Positions 18,394 through 26,803 of a stretch of 64,000 bases of DNA are shown one piece after another (within the stretch, counting starts at the first letter, position 1; every line of letters starts with the position of its first letter). Source of the DNA: Bradyrhizobium sp. Its GTDB lineage: Bacteria > Pseudomonadota > Alphaproteobacteria > Rhizobiales > Xanthobacteraceae. The notes under the pieces were generated by a model. It made no database searches, had not been told where the DNA came from, and saw nothing but the letters and a program-made list of their open reading frames with translations. Made by a program: the position numbers and the translations under genes. The stretch spans positions 62,001 to 126,000 of the forward strand of contig NZ_JACRMG010000035.1 of assembly GCF_016219575.1 (NCBI RefSeq), written 5' to 3'.

Positions 18394-20601
18394 TCACAAA
18401 AAGCTCTGCGGATCGACGTCGACCTCGAGCTTGAGATTGCCCTTGGTCTTCGGCCCTGCGGCCAGCCATTCGCGCAGATATTCCGACAGGTCGACATTGC
18501 GCAGCGATTTGACCAGGAGGCGGAAGCGGTAGCGGCCCTTGATGACGGCGAGCGGGGCTTCCGCCGGGCCCAGCACCTGGATGCGCTCGTCGAGCGGCGC
18601 CACGGAAACAAGCTTGCGCGCGAAGCTTTCCGCCGTGGGGCGGTCGCCGGCGGAGATAATCAGGCTCGCCAGCCGGCCGAACGGCGGATAGCCGGTGCGC
18701 TCGCGGGATTCGATCTCACTGGCGTAAAACGCCTCGCGGTCGTTGGCGACCAGCGCCTTCATCACGGGATGCTCGGGCTGATGCGTCTGCAGATAGCCGA
18801 TGCCGCGGCCCTGGTCGCGGCCGGCGCGACCGATCACCTGGTTGAGCAGCTGGAACGTCCGCTCGGCAGCGCGCGGGTCGCCATTGCTGAGGCCGAGATC
18901 GGCGTCGACCACGCCGACCAGGTTGAGCCGCGGGAAATTGTGCCCCTTCGCTACCAGTTGTGTGCCGATGATGATGTCGACGCGGCCTTCGGCGATTTCG
19001 TTGAGCTCGCTGCGCATGGTCTCGATCGAGGTGATGAGATCGCTCGACAGCACCATGGTGCGCGCATCCGGAAACAGCGCTGCCGCCTCTTCCTGCAGGC
19101 GCTCGACGCCGGGGCCGACGGCGACAAGCGATTCCTCCGCCGCGCAATGCGGGCAGATATGCGGGCGCGGCATCGAGAAGCCGCAATGGTGACAGACCAG
19201 GCGCTGGCGAAAGCGGTGATCGACCAGCCAGGCATCGCAGATGGTGCAGGCAAAGCGATGGCCGCAGGCCCGGCACAGCGTCAGCGGCGCATAGCCGCGG
19301 CGGTTGAGGAACAACAGCGCCTGCTCGCGCCGTTCCACCGCGATCTGGATCTGCTCGGCAAGCCGCGGCGAGATGAAGCGGCCGCGAGGGGGCGGCTCGC
19401 GCCTGAGATCGATCGCCTCGATATGCGGCATGTGCTGGCCGCCGAAGCGCGAGGGCAGCGCCACGCGCTGGTAGCGCCCCTTGCGCGCATTGACCTCGCT
19501 CTCGACCGACGGCGTGGCCGACGCGAGAATGATGGGAATCTTCGCGATATGGGCGCGCACGACCGCCATGTCGCGGGCGTGATAATGCGCGCCGTCTTCC
19601 TGCTTGTAGGCTTGGTCGTGCTCTTCATCGACCACGATGAGGCCGAGATCGGCGTAGGGCATGAACAATGCCGAACGCGCGCCAACGACAACGGGCGCCT
19701 TGCCTTCGGAGATCGCCGCCCAGTTGCGGGCGCGGGTGCGCGGCGTCAGCTCGGAATGCCACTCGATCGGACGCACGCCAAAACGTTGCGAGAAGCGGTC
19801 GAGGAATTGCCCGGTGAGCGCGATCTCCGGCATCAGGATCAGCGTCTGCTTGCCGCGGCGGATGGTTTCCGCAATCGCCTCGAAATAGACCTCGGTCTTG
19901 CCGGAACCGGTCACGCCGTCGAGCAGGGCGACGTGAAAGCTGCCGTTGGCGGCGAGCGTGCGCAGCATGTCCACTGCGGCGCGCTGCTCGCGCGAAAATT
20001 CCGGTCTCGCGTAAGCGGGATCGGGCGGCGGTGGCGGCGGCGGAGGCGGCATCACTTCCACCGTCACCGTGCCCTCATCGACGAGCCCGTCGATCACACC
20101 GGTCGAGACGCCGGCTTCGCGCGCGGCGTCCGACTTGCCGTGCAGCAGGCCGTCGGAAAGCACCTCGATCACACGCCGCCGTGCCGGCGTCATCCGCCTT
20201 GGCGGTTCGCCCACAAGGCGCACGCCCATGCGCGCCCGCTCGGGCCCGAGATTCTCGCCCATCCGCAGGGCCATGCGCAGCACCATGCCACGCGCGGACA
20301 GCGTGTAGTTGGCGACCCAGTCGACGAGCGCACGAAGCTCGCCCTTGAGCGGCGGCACATCGAGCTTCTCGCCGACGTCCTTCAGCCGGTTGTGCAGCCG
20401 GGGATCGGGCTTTTCGTTCTGCGCCCAGACCACGCCGATCACCTCGCGCGGACCGAGCGGAACGGCGACGACGTCGCCGGCTTCCAGTTCCATGCCGCGG
20501 GGCACGCGGTAGGAATAGGTCTGGTTCAGCGCGACCGGCACCAGCACGTCGACGACCCGCGTCGCGGCGGCGGAGGAACTGGTACGCGTGGGATGGTCCA
20601 T
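18394..20601 (-). CDS. priA: Primosomal protein N' (replication restart helicase)
   Basis: A 735-residue superfamily 2 helicase that reloads the replisome at stalled forks. Walker A is DGVTGSGKTEVY and the DEXH motif is VDEEHDQAYKQEDGAHYHARD. Between the two helicase lobes is the PriA zinc region with four CxxC pairs, including CRACGHRFACTIC, CHHCGF and CPHC. GSSDL-type motif segments (VVGARSALFMPY, NRRGYAP, GRAGRDQGRG) are present. The length is normal. It is divergent from xerC with a gap of 40 bases, so their promoters must overlap. Confidence 0.97.
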   Translation of the reverse strand: MDHPTRTSSSAAATRVVDVLVPVALNQTYSYRVPRGMELEAGDVVAVPLGPREVIGVVWAQNEKPDPRLHNRLKDVGEKLDVPPLKGELRALVDWVANYTLSARGMVLRMALRMGENLGPERARMGVRLVGEPPRRMTPARRRVIEVLSDGLLHGKSDAAREAGVSTGVIDGLVDEGTVTVEVMPPPPPPPPPDPAYARPEFSREQRAAVDMLRTLAANGSFHVALLDGVTGSGKTEVYFEAIAETIRRGKQTLILMPEIALTGQFLDRFSQRFGVRPIEWHSELTPRTRARNWAAISEGKAPVVVGARSALFMPYADLGLIVVDEEHDQAYKQEDGAHYHARDMAVVRAHIAKIPIILASATPSVESEVNARKGRYQRVALPSRFGGQHMPHIEAIDLRREPPPRGRFISPRLAEQIQIAVERREQALLFLNRRGYAPLTLCRACGHRFACTICDAWLVDHRFRQRLVCHHCGFSMPRPHICPHCAAEESLVAVGPGVERLQEEAAALFPDARTMVLSSDLITSIETMRSELNEIAEGRVDIIIGTQLVAKGHNFPRLNLVGVVDADLGLSNGDPRAAERTFQLLNQVIGRAGRDQGRGIGYLQTHQPEHPVMKALVANDREAFYASEIESRERTGYPPFGRLASLIISAGDRPTAESFARKLVSVAPLDERIQVLGPAEAPLAVIKGRYRFRLLVKSLRNVDLSEYLREWLAAGPKTKGNLKLEVDVDPQSFL

Positions 20602-20641
20602 CGGGAAGAGGCGCCGCCTTAGCGAAGGGGTAAGGAAGAAA

Positions 20642-21667
20642 GTGCGATATAATCAGGAGAATCACGGCGTCGATACCCCAAAGGGCTTCTCCAGATTGGC
20701 AAAACCCGACCCAGCCGTTGAAGAGCTTGCGCTCGAATGCGCAGACGGCACCATCGCGCGCGAAATCGTGCAGTGGCAGAAACATCTCGGCGCCGAGCGG
20801 CGGTTATCGCCAAAGACGCTGGAAGCCTATGCCCGCGACATCAGGCAGTTTCTCACCTTCCTCGCCGAGCACCGCGGCAGGCAGGTGACGCTGAAGGGCT
20901 TTGCCGCGATCGAGGCCAGCGACGTCAGGGCCTTCATGGCGATGCGCCGCGCCGATGACATCGCGGGACGCTCGCTGATGCGCGCGCTGGCGGGCCTGCG
21001 CTCATTCGGCCGTTTCCTCGAGCGTGAGGGCAAGGGCAAGGTCGGCGCATTGTCCGCGATCCGCGCACCGAAAGTCGGCAAGAGCCTGCCCAAACCGATC
21101 CAGATGGCGGCGGCCAAGCGGCTGGCGGACGCCGACGAGCGCGCCGGCGAGGAGCGCGATCCCTGGATCCTGGCGCGCGACGCCGCCGTGATGGCGCTGC
21201 TCTACGGCTCGGGCCTGCGCATCTCCGAGGCGCTCGGCCTGAAGCGGCGCGACGTGCCGAAGCCCGGCGAAGGCGACGTGCTCGTCGTCACCGGCAAGGG
21301 CAACAAGACGCGGATGGTGCCGGTGCTGCAGAACGTGCTGCAACTGATCGAGGACTATGCCGCGATCTGCCCCTGGTCCTTGTCCCCGGCCGGACCGATG
21401 TTCGTCGGCGCCCGTGGCGGCCAATTGAGCCCGCGCATCATCCAGCTCGCGATGGAGCGGCTGCGCGGCGCGCTGGGGCTTCCCGACAGCGCCACGCCGC
21501 ATGCGCTGCGGCATTCCTTTGCCACGCATCTGTTGTCCCGCGGCGGCGACCTCCGCGCCATCCAGGAGCTGCTCGGCCACGCCTCGCTCTCGACCACGCA
21601 GATCTATACCGGCATCGACAGCGAACGGCTGCTGGAAGTCTACCGCAGCGCTCATCCGCGCCGCTGA
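20642..21667 (+). CDS. xerC: Tyrosine recombinase XerC
   Basis: A recombinase that resolves chromosome dimers at dif together with XerD. The catalytic set is visible: arginine in LLYGSGLRISEALGL, lysine in TGKGNKTRMVPV, HALRHSFATHLL, GHASLSTTQIYT with the histidine, and the nucleophilic tyrosine in that last segment. The N-terminal SAM-like core-binding domain (LSPKTLEAYARDIRQFLTF) is complete. GTG at 20,642 follows AAGGAAG and is preferred; the frame is open back to 20,588, which would overlap priA. The position next to priA is common in rhizobia. Confidence 0.92.
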   Translation: MRYNQENHGVDTPKGFSRLAKPDPAVEELALECADGTIAREIVQWQKHLGAERRLSPKTLEAYARDIRQFLTFLAEHRGRQVTLKGFAAIEASDVRAFMAMRRADDIAGRSLMRALAGLRSFGRFLEREGKGKVGALSAIRAPKVGKSLPKPIQMAAAKRLADADERAGEERDPWILARDAAVMALLYGSGLRISEALGLKRRDVPKPGEGDVLVVTGKGNKTRMVPVLQNVLQLIEDYAAICPWSLSPAGPMFVGARGGQLSPRIIQLAMERLRGALGLPDSATPHALRHSFATHLLSRGGDLRAIQELLGHASLSTTQIYTGIDSERLLEVYRSAHPRR

Positions 21668-21706
21668 CATCTCCGTGTCATACCGTTGATAGCGACTCTT
21701 CTTCTT

Positions 21707-21755
21707 GACGCGTTTTCTTCACGCGAACCGGTGCCCACTTCGCTTGAAAACGCTA
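21707..21755 (+). repeat. Dispersed repeat (family H) between xerC and the DUF4337 gene
   Basis: GCGTTTTC and GAAAACGC are inverted arms around CGAACCGGTGCCCACTTC. The core GGTGCCCACTT also appears at 42,351-42,361. Confidence 0.55.
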
Positions 21756-21824
21756 TGTGGCCCCTTGCGCGCGCCATATTGTTCGGTCAATCGTGGGGCC
21801 GACGCGTTTCAACTGGAGGGGATC

Positions 21825-22424
21825 ATGGGCGCACACGAAAGCATGGAGCACGCGGAGCACGCCGAACACGCTTCCGGCTCCAACAGGAACATCGCATTGC
21901 TGATCGCCGTCATCGCGCTGTTCCTGGCGCTGTCGGAGATGCTCGGCAAGGGCGCGCAGACCCTGTCGATCAGCAAGAATGTCGAGGCATCGAACCTGTG
22001 GGCGTTCTTCCAGGCGAAGAGCATCCGCCGCACCCAGATCCAGACCGCCGCCGAGCAGGGCAAGCTCGCGCTCGGCACCACCACCGACGAGGCGGCCAAG
22101 GCCGCGCTGGCCAAGCAGATCGACGACTGGACCAAGACGGCCGCGCGCTATCGCTCCGAGCCGGAAACCGGCGAGGGATCGGAGCAGCTCGCCAAGCGCG
22201 CCAAGGAAGCCGAGGTGGCGCGCGATGTGGCGACGGACAAGTACCATCATTACGAATATGCATCCGCGATGTTCCAGATCGCCATCGTGCTGGCGTCGGC
22301 GACCATCATCACCGGCATGGTATGGCTCGCCTGGCTATCGGGAGTGCTGCTGATGACGGGAATCGCGATGAGCGGATTCGGCCTGTTCTGGCCGAATTTG
22401 CTGCACGTGCTGCATTTGCATTGA
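21825..22424 (+). CDS. DUF4337 membrane protein
   Basis: A 199-residue protein with a histidine/glutamate-rich N-terminus (MGAHESMEHAEHAEHASGS) and a transmembrane helix (NIALLIAVIALFLALSEML). A helical middle region (about residues 50-140) contains NLWAFFQAKSIRRTQIQTAA. Two close C-terminal helices follow (FQIAIVLASATIITGMVWLA and GVLLMTGIAMSGFGLFW). This layout matches DUF4337. The function is unknown. The ATG at 21,825 follows GGAGGG. It stands alone between repeats. Confidence 0.85.
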   Translation: MGAHESMEHAEHAEHASGSNRNIALLIAVIALFLALSEMLGKGAQTLSISKNVEASNLWAFFQAKSIRRTQIQTAAEQGKLALGTTTDEAAKAALAKQIDDWTKTAARYRSEPETGEGSEQLAKRAKEAEVARDVATDKYHHYEYASAMFQIAIVLASATIITGMVWLAWLSGVLLMTGIAMSGFGLFWPNLLHVLHLH

Positions 22425-22430
22425 GCGGGG

Positions 22431-22590
22431 CCTCATGGTTCGAGACGCCGCTACGCGGCTCCTCACCATGAGGGTCTGAGTTCCTCATCCTGAAGAGAAC
22501 CGCAGGGTGGGGAAAGGCGCGCTTGCGCCGTGCCCACCTTCTCATGCACCGGTGCAGGGAGGTGGGCACGCTTCGCTTTGCCCACCCTAC
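22431..22590. repeat. Two dispersed repeat elements downstream of the DUF4337 gene
   Basis: The first (22,431-22,480) has CTCATGGTTCGAGACGCC and CGGCTCCTCACCATGAG arms. The second (22,500-22,590) has CCGCAGGGTGGG and CCCACCCTACGG as outer arms with GGCGCGCTTGCGCC inside. Neither encodes a protein. Confidence 0.65.
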
Positions 22591-22605
22591 GGTTCTGCAG
22601 CTGGC

Positions 22606-23136
22606 CTACCGCGCCTCGTGCACGCTGCGGCGGAAGCGTGCGATGAGCCGCAGCGTCCGCGCCGACCAGCCCTCGCCGTCACCGCGCAGGATCTCGCGGA
22701 TGCGCTGCTTGATCGGCGCGACCATGGCCTTGGCCTTGTCGCGCAGCATCATGATGAATTCGTAGAGCGCCTCGAACCAGCGCATCTCCAGGAGCTTGTC
22801 GCGCGTCACGTCGAAGATAAAGGCGGTGATGCCGACGCCGGCAAATTTCGCGAAGACGAGAATGGAGATCGAGGTCAGCCAGTATTCATGCGCCAGCAGC
22901 CACAGCCCGATCAGCTTCAGCGGAAACAGCGGAATGACCGGCACGGCGAAGACGACCAGCGTCATCGCCGGCGACAGCGCATCGACGCGCTCGGCCAGCC
23001 ACTGCTTGAACTCGCGCAGCGGAATCCAGGCGACGATCTTCTCGACAACCGGCTCGAGATGATCCCACAGCCAGGCCTCGATCAAGAAGATGATCGCAAG
23101 CAAGACCCAGAACGGCTGTAAGAGGCGACGCAGCAT
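22606..23136 (-). CDS. Conserved membrane protein of unknown function
   Basis: A 176-residue protein. Hydrophobic segments lie at about residues 5-25 (LLQPFWVLLAIIFLIEAWLW), 56-82 (AMTLVVFAVPVIPLFPLKLIG) and 88-110 (LTSISILVFAKFAGVGITAF), so two or three membrane spans are likely. The C-terminal third is basic and cytoplasmic in character (MMLRDKAKAMVAPIKQRIRE). I do not recognise a domain. It is the last gene after lpdA on the same strand, 45 bases away, so it may be co-transcribed with the TCA genes. Confidence 0.72.
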   Translation of the reverse strand: MLRRLLQPFWVLLAIIFLIEAWLWDHLEPVVEKIVAWIPLREFKQWLAERVDALSPAMTLVVFAVPVIPLFPLKLIGLWLLAHEYWLTSISILVFAKFAGVGITAFIFDVTRDKLLEMRWFEALYEFIMMLRDKAKAMVAPIKQRIREILRGDGEGWSARTLRLIARFRRSVHEAR

Positions 23137-23181
23137 CGGAGCAATCCAGTCGGTTCAGGTTACCCCAAACCGGGCCCGCGG

Positions 23182-24582
23182 TCACATATGGATCGCGCGC
23201 TTGCCCACCGCAAGCGCCGCTTCCTTGATGGCCTCGGATCGGGTCGGATGGGCGTGGCAGGTGCGCGCCAGATCCTCGGCCGAGCCGCCGAATTCCATCA
23301 AAACTGCCGCTTCGTGAATCATTTCGCCGGCTTCGCGGCCGATGATGTGCACCCCGAGCACGCGGTCGGTCTTCGCATCTGCGAGAATCTTCACGAAACC
23401 GTCCGTGGTCTGGTTGACCTTGGAGCGGCCGTTGGCGGTGAACGGGAATTTTCCCGATGTGTAGGCGATGCCGGCCTGCTTGAGCTCTTCCTCGGTCTTG
23501 CCGACGGAGGAAACTTCCGGCGTGGTATACACAACGCCTGGAATGACATCGTAGTTCACGTGACCGGCCTGGCCGGCGAGAATCTCCGCACAGGCCACGC
23601 CCTCGTCCTCGGCCTTGTGTGCCAACATCGGCCCCGCGACGACGTCGCCGATGGCGTAGACGCCTTTCACGCTGGTCGCAAAGTGCGAATCGATCTGCAC
23701 GCGGCCGCGATTGTCGAGCGCGACGCCGGCTTCCTTCAGTCCGAGACCGTCGGTGTAGGGCACGCGACCGATGCAGACCAGCACAACGTCCGCCTCGATC
23801 GCCTCGGCCGCGCCGCCGGCCGCGGGCTCGATGCTCGCCTTCAGCGTCTTGCCGGACGTATCGACGGCCGTGACCTTGGCGCCGAGCCTGAACTTGAAAC
23901 CCTGCTTTTCGAGGATGCGCTGGAACTGCTTTGCCACCTCGCCATCCATGCCGGGCAGGATGCGGTCGAGGAATTCGACCACTGTGACTTCAGCGCCGAG
24001 ACGGTGCCACACCGAGCCGAGCTCGAGCCCTATCACGCCGGCGCCGACGATCAGCAATTTGCCCGGCACTTTCTCCAGCGCCAGCGCGCCGGTCGAGGAC
24101 ACGATGCGCTTCTCGTCGATCTCGATGCCCTTGAGCCGCGCGATATCGGAGCCGGTGGCGATGACGATGTTCTTCGTCTCCACGACTTGCGCCTTGCCGT
24201 CGCTGCCCGTCACCTCGACCTTGCCGGCGCCGAGAATCCTGCCCTTGCCCATCAGCACGTCGATCTTGTTCTTCTTCATCAGGAACTCGACGCCCTTGAC
24301 GTTGCCGTCGATGCCCTGCTGCTTGAAGTTCATCATCGCGGGCAGGTCGAGTTTCGGCGCGGAAACGTTGACGCCCATTTTGGCAAAGGAATGCGCGGCC
24401 TCCTCGAACATTTCGGAAGCGTGCAGCAGCGCCTTCGACGGCATGCAGCCGACATTGAGGCAGGTGCCACCGAGGGTTGCGTTCTTCTCGACCACGGCGA
24501 CCTTCATGCCGAGTTGCGCCGCGCGCACCGCGCAGACGTAACCGCCGGGTCCGGTGCCGATGATGACGAGATCGTAAGCCAT
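23182..24582 (-). CDS. lpdA: Dihydrolipoyl dehydrogenase (E3)
   Basis: A 466-residue flavoprotein that reoxidises the lipoyl arm of the 2-oxoglutarate dehydrogenase complex and makes NADH. The FAD-binding glycine loop is GTGPGGY, and the redox disulfide is C41 and C46 in GGTCLNVGCMPSK. The NAD loop is VGAGVIGLELGSVW. The catalytic histidine-glutamate pair is in CHAHPTRSEAIKEA. Placement after sucB and an SDR gene points to service of the 2-oxoglutarate complex; a pyruvate dehydrogenase E3 may exist elsewhere. Confidence 0.97.
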   Translation of the reverse strand: MAYDLVIIGTGPGGYVCAVRAAQLGMKVAVVEKNATLGGTCLNVGCMPSKALLHASEMFEEAAHSFAKMGVNVSAPKLDLPAMMNFKQQGIDGNVKGVEFLMKKNKIDVLMGKGRILGAGKVEVTGSDGKAQVVETKNIVIATGSDIARLKGIEIDEKRIVSSTGALALEKVPGKLLIVGAGVIGLELGSVWHRLGAEVTVVEFLDRILPGMDGEVAKQFQRILEKQGFKFRLGAKVTAVDTSGKTLKASIEPAAGGAAEAIEADVVLVCIGRVPYTDGLGLKEAGVALDNRGRVQIDSHFATSVKGVYAIGDVVAGPMLAHKAEDEGVACAEILAGQAGHVNYDVIPGVVYTTPEVSSVGKTEEELKQAGIAYTSGKFPFTANGRSKVNQTTDGFVKILADAKTDRVLGVHIIGREAGEMIHEAAVLMEFGGSAEDLARTCHAHPTRSEAIKEAALAVGKRAIHM

Positions 24583-24610
24583 GATGGAAGTCCTGTAGCT
24601 AAGTTGTTGA

Positions 24611-25357
24611 TCAGCGCCCGCCCGAGACGTCGAGAATGGCCGAGGTGACGTAGGAGGCCTCCTCCGACATCAGCCAGACGATGGCGTTGGCGATTTCCTC
24701 GGCGGTGCCGACGCGCTTCATCGGCACCATGGGGGCGAGACGATGCGCGCGATCGGGCTCGCCGCCGGAGGCATGGATTTCAGTGTCGATCAGTCCGGGC
24801 CGGATCGCGGCGACCCGGATGCCCTCGCCCGCCACCTCGTGGCCGAGGCCGATGGTGAAGGAATCGACCGCGCCCTTGGAGGCCGCGTAGTCGACATAGG
24901 TGTTGGGCGCCCCTAACCGCGAGGCGACGGAGGAGAGATTGACAATCACGCCGCCCTTGCCGCCCCGGCGGGTCGACATCCGCTTCACCGCCTCGCGCGC
25001 GCACAAAATGCTGCCGGTGACGTTGATCGCCATCATGCGCTGGATGCGCTCGGCTGACATGTCCTCGACCCGCGCCGACGGCCCGACGATGCCCGCGTTG
25101 TTCACCAGCGCGCCGAGCGTGCCGAATTCATCGGCCGCCTTGAACAGCGCCAGGATGTCTTTCTCAAGCGCCACATCGCACTTGACCGCGATCGCCTTGC
25201 CGTTCTTGCGTTCGATTTGCGCGACGACCTCGTCGGCCGCCGCCTTGTTGCTGGCGTAGCCGACGACGATGCGAAAGCCGCGCGCCGCGGCGGCAATGGC
25301 GGCGGCGCGGCCGATGCCGCGGCTACCGCCGGTGATGACAACAACCTTGTCCGTCAA
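24611..25357 (-). CDS. SDR family oxidoreductase
   Basis: A short-chain dehydrogenase/reductase of classical type. The cofactor loop is VVVITGGSRGIGRAAA, with NNAGIVG, a catalytic serine near VNLSSVASRLG, and the YxxxK pair in TYVDYAASKGAVD. The substrate is unknown. TTG at 25,357 follows GGGGA at good spacing and gives MTDKVVVITGG. The frame also allows GTG at 25,405, which would abut a terminator-like hairpin. It lies between sucB and lpdA, a rhizobial arrangement, but the sequence does not reveal any link to the TCA cycle. Confidence 0.88.
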   Translation of the reverse strand: MTDKVVVITGGSRGIGRAAAIAAAARGFRIVVGYASNKAAADEVVAQIERKNGKAIAVKCDVALEKDILALFKAADEFGTLGALVNNAGIVGPSARVEDMSAERIQRMMAINVTGSILCAREAVKRMSTRRGGKGGVIVNLSSVASRLGAPNTYVDYAASKGAVDSFTIGLGHEVAGEGIRVAAIRPGLIDTEIHASGGEPDRAHRLAPMVPMKRVGTAEEIANAIVWLMSEEASYVTSAILDVSGGR

Positions 25358-25404
25358 GTTAGTCCCCGATGCTGAACCGCGATCGTTTGCTGAAATGCCA
25401 TTCA

Positions 25405-25431
25405 CGAAAACTCCGGCCGCTGGGGCCGGAG
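25405..25431 (-). terminator. Terminator-like hairpin between sucB and the SDR gene
   Basis: On the minus strand CTCCGGCC pairs with GGCCGGAG around a 5-base loop, followed by TTTTC. It would stop a fraction of sucA-sucB transcripts before the SDR and lpdA genes. The T-run is short, so read-through is likely. Confidence 0.55.
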
Positions 25432-25450
25432 CTGAAGAGACGTCACACGA

Positions 25451-26683
25451 TCAGAGATCCAGCACCAGCCGGGCCGGATCTTCCAGGCTCTCCTTGACGC
25501 GCACCAGGAAGGTGACGGCTTCCTTGCCGTCGATGACGCGGTGATCGTAGGACAGCGCCAGATACATCATCGGCCGCACCTCGATCTTGCCGCCCACCAC
25601 CATCGGCCGCTCCTGGATCTTGTGCATGCCGAGGATGCCGGACTGCGGCGCGTTGAGGATCGGCGTCGACATCAACGAGCCGTAGATGCCGCCATTGGTG
25701 ATGGTGAAGGTACCGCCCTGCATCTCGTCGATCTTGAGCTGGCCGTCGCGGGCGCGGCGGCCGAAATCGGTGATCGATTTCTCGATGTCGGAGATCGACT
25801 TGTGGTCGCAGTCGCGCACGACAGGTACGACCAGACCCTTGTCGGTGCCGACCGCAATGCCGACGTGGTAGTAGTTCTTGAAGATCAGATCGCTTCCGTC
25901 GATCTCCGCGTTGACGGCGGGAATGTCCTTCAGCGCCTGCACGCAGGCCTTAGTGAAGAAGCCCATGAAGCCGAGCTTGGTGCCGTGTTTCTTCTCGAAC
26001 ACGTCCTTGTATTGCGAGCGCAGCGTCATGACGTTGGTCATGTCGACCTCGTTGAAGGTCGTCAGCATCGCCGCCGTGTTCTGCACGTCCTTCAGCCGTC
26101 GCGCGATGGTCTGGCGCAGCCGCGTCATCTTGACGCGTTCCTCGCGCGCGGCGTCATCCGCGGGCGAGGGCGCGCGCACCTGGACGGCGGCGGCTGGCTG
26201 GTTGACCGGGGTCGGCGCGGAGGCGGCCTTTTCGATCGCCGCCAGCATGTCGCCCTTGGTGACGCGGCCGTCCTTGCCGGAGCCGGGCACGGTGGAGGCG
26301 TCGATGCCGCTTTCCGCCGAGAGCTTGCGCACCGACGGCGCGAGTGGCGCATCCGACGGCGCAGCCTTGGCAGCGGCAGGCGCGGCAGCCGGGGCCGCGG
26401 CGGGCTTGGCGGCAGCGGGAGCGGCAGCAGCCTTGGCAGCGCCGGCGGCGCCGTCATTGATCTGGCCGAGCAGCGCGCCGACCGCGACCGTCTCGCCGTC
26501 CTTGGCGATGATCTCGCCGAGCACGCCGGCAGACGGCGCGGGCACCTCGATGGTGACCTTGTCGGTCTCGAGCTCGACCAGCGGCTCGTCCACCGCCACG
26601 GCATCGCCGGCCTTCTTGAACCAGCGGCCGATGGTGGCCTCGGTCACGGATTCGCCGAGCGTCGGAACGCGAATTTCAGTCAT
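25451..26683 (-). CDS. sucB: 2-oxoglutarate dehydrogenase E2 (dihydrolipoyl succinyltransferase)
   Basis: A 410-residue core enzyme that transfers succinyl groups from the lipoyl arm to CoA. There is one lipoyl domain with the modified lysine K42 (ELETDKVTIEVP), an alanine/proline-rich linker, and a peripheral-subunit-binding domain (PSVRKLSAESGIDASTV). The catalytic domain has its histidine in LSYDHRVIDGKEAV. It lies 120 bases after sucA; a dispersed repeat occupies that gap. Confidence 0.97.
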   Translation of the reverse strand: MTEIRVPTLGESVTEATIGRWFKKAGDAVAVDEPLVELETDKVTIEVPAPSAGVLGEIIAKDGETVAVGALLGQINDGAAGAAKAAAAPAAAKPAAAPAAAPAAAKAAPSDAPLAPSVRKLSAESGIDASTVPGSGKDGRVTKGDMLAAIEKAASAPTPVNQPAAAVQVRAPSPADDAAREERVKMTRLRQTIARRLKDVQNTAAMLTTFNEVDMTNVMTLRSQYKDVFEKKHGTKLGFMGFFTKACVQALKDIPAVNAEIDGSDLIFKNYYHVGIAVGTDKGLVVPVVRDCDHKSISDIEKSITDFGRRARDGQLKIDEMQGGTFTITNGGIYGSLMSTPILNAPQSGILGMHKIQERPMVVGGKIEVRPMMYLALSYDHRVIDGKEAVTFLVRVKESLEDPARLVLDL

Positions 26684-26699
26684 GGTCTGTTTCCTCTTG

Positions 26700-26789
26700 C
26701 GTCATGGCCGGGCTCGTCCCGGCCATCCACGCCTTTTCAGCCTTCAGGAAAGGAAGACGTGGATGCCCGCGACAAGCGCGGGCATGACG
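26700..26789 (+). repeat. Dispersed inverted repeat (family B), copy 2
   Basis: CGTCATGGCCGGG ... CCCGGCCATCCACG and, after a 25-base centre, CGTGGATGCCCGCG ... CGCGGGCATGACG. It forms a double hairpin in the mRNA between sucA and sucB. Confidence 0.85.
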
Positions 26790-26803
26790 GCTTCAGTTGG
26801 TTT

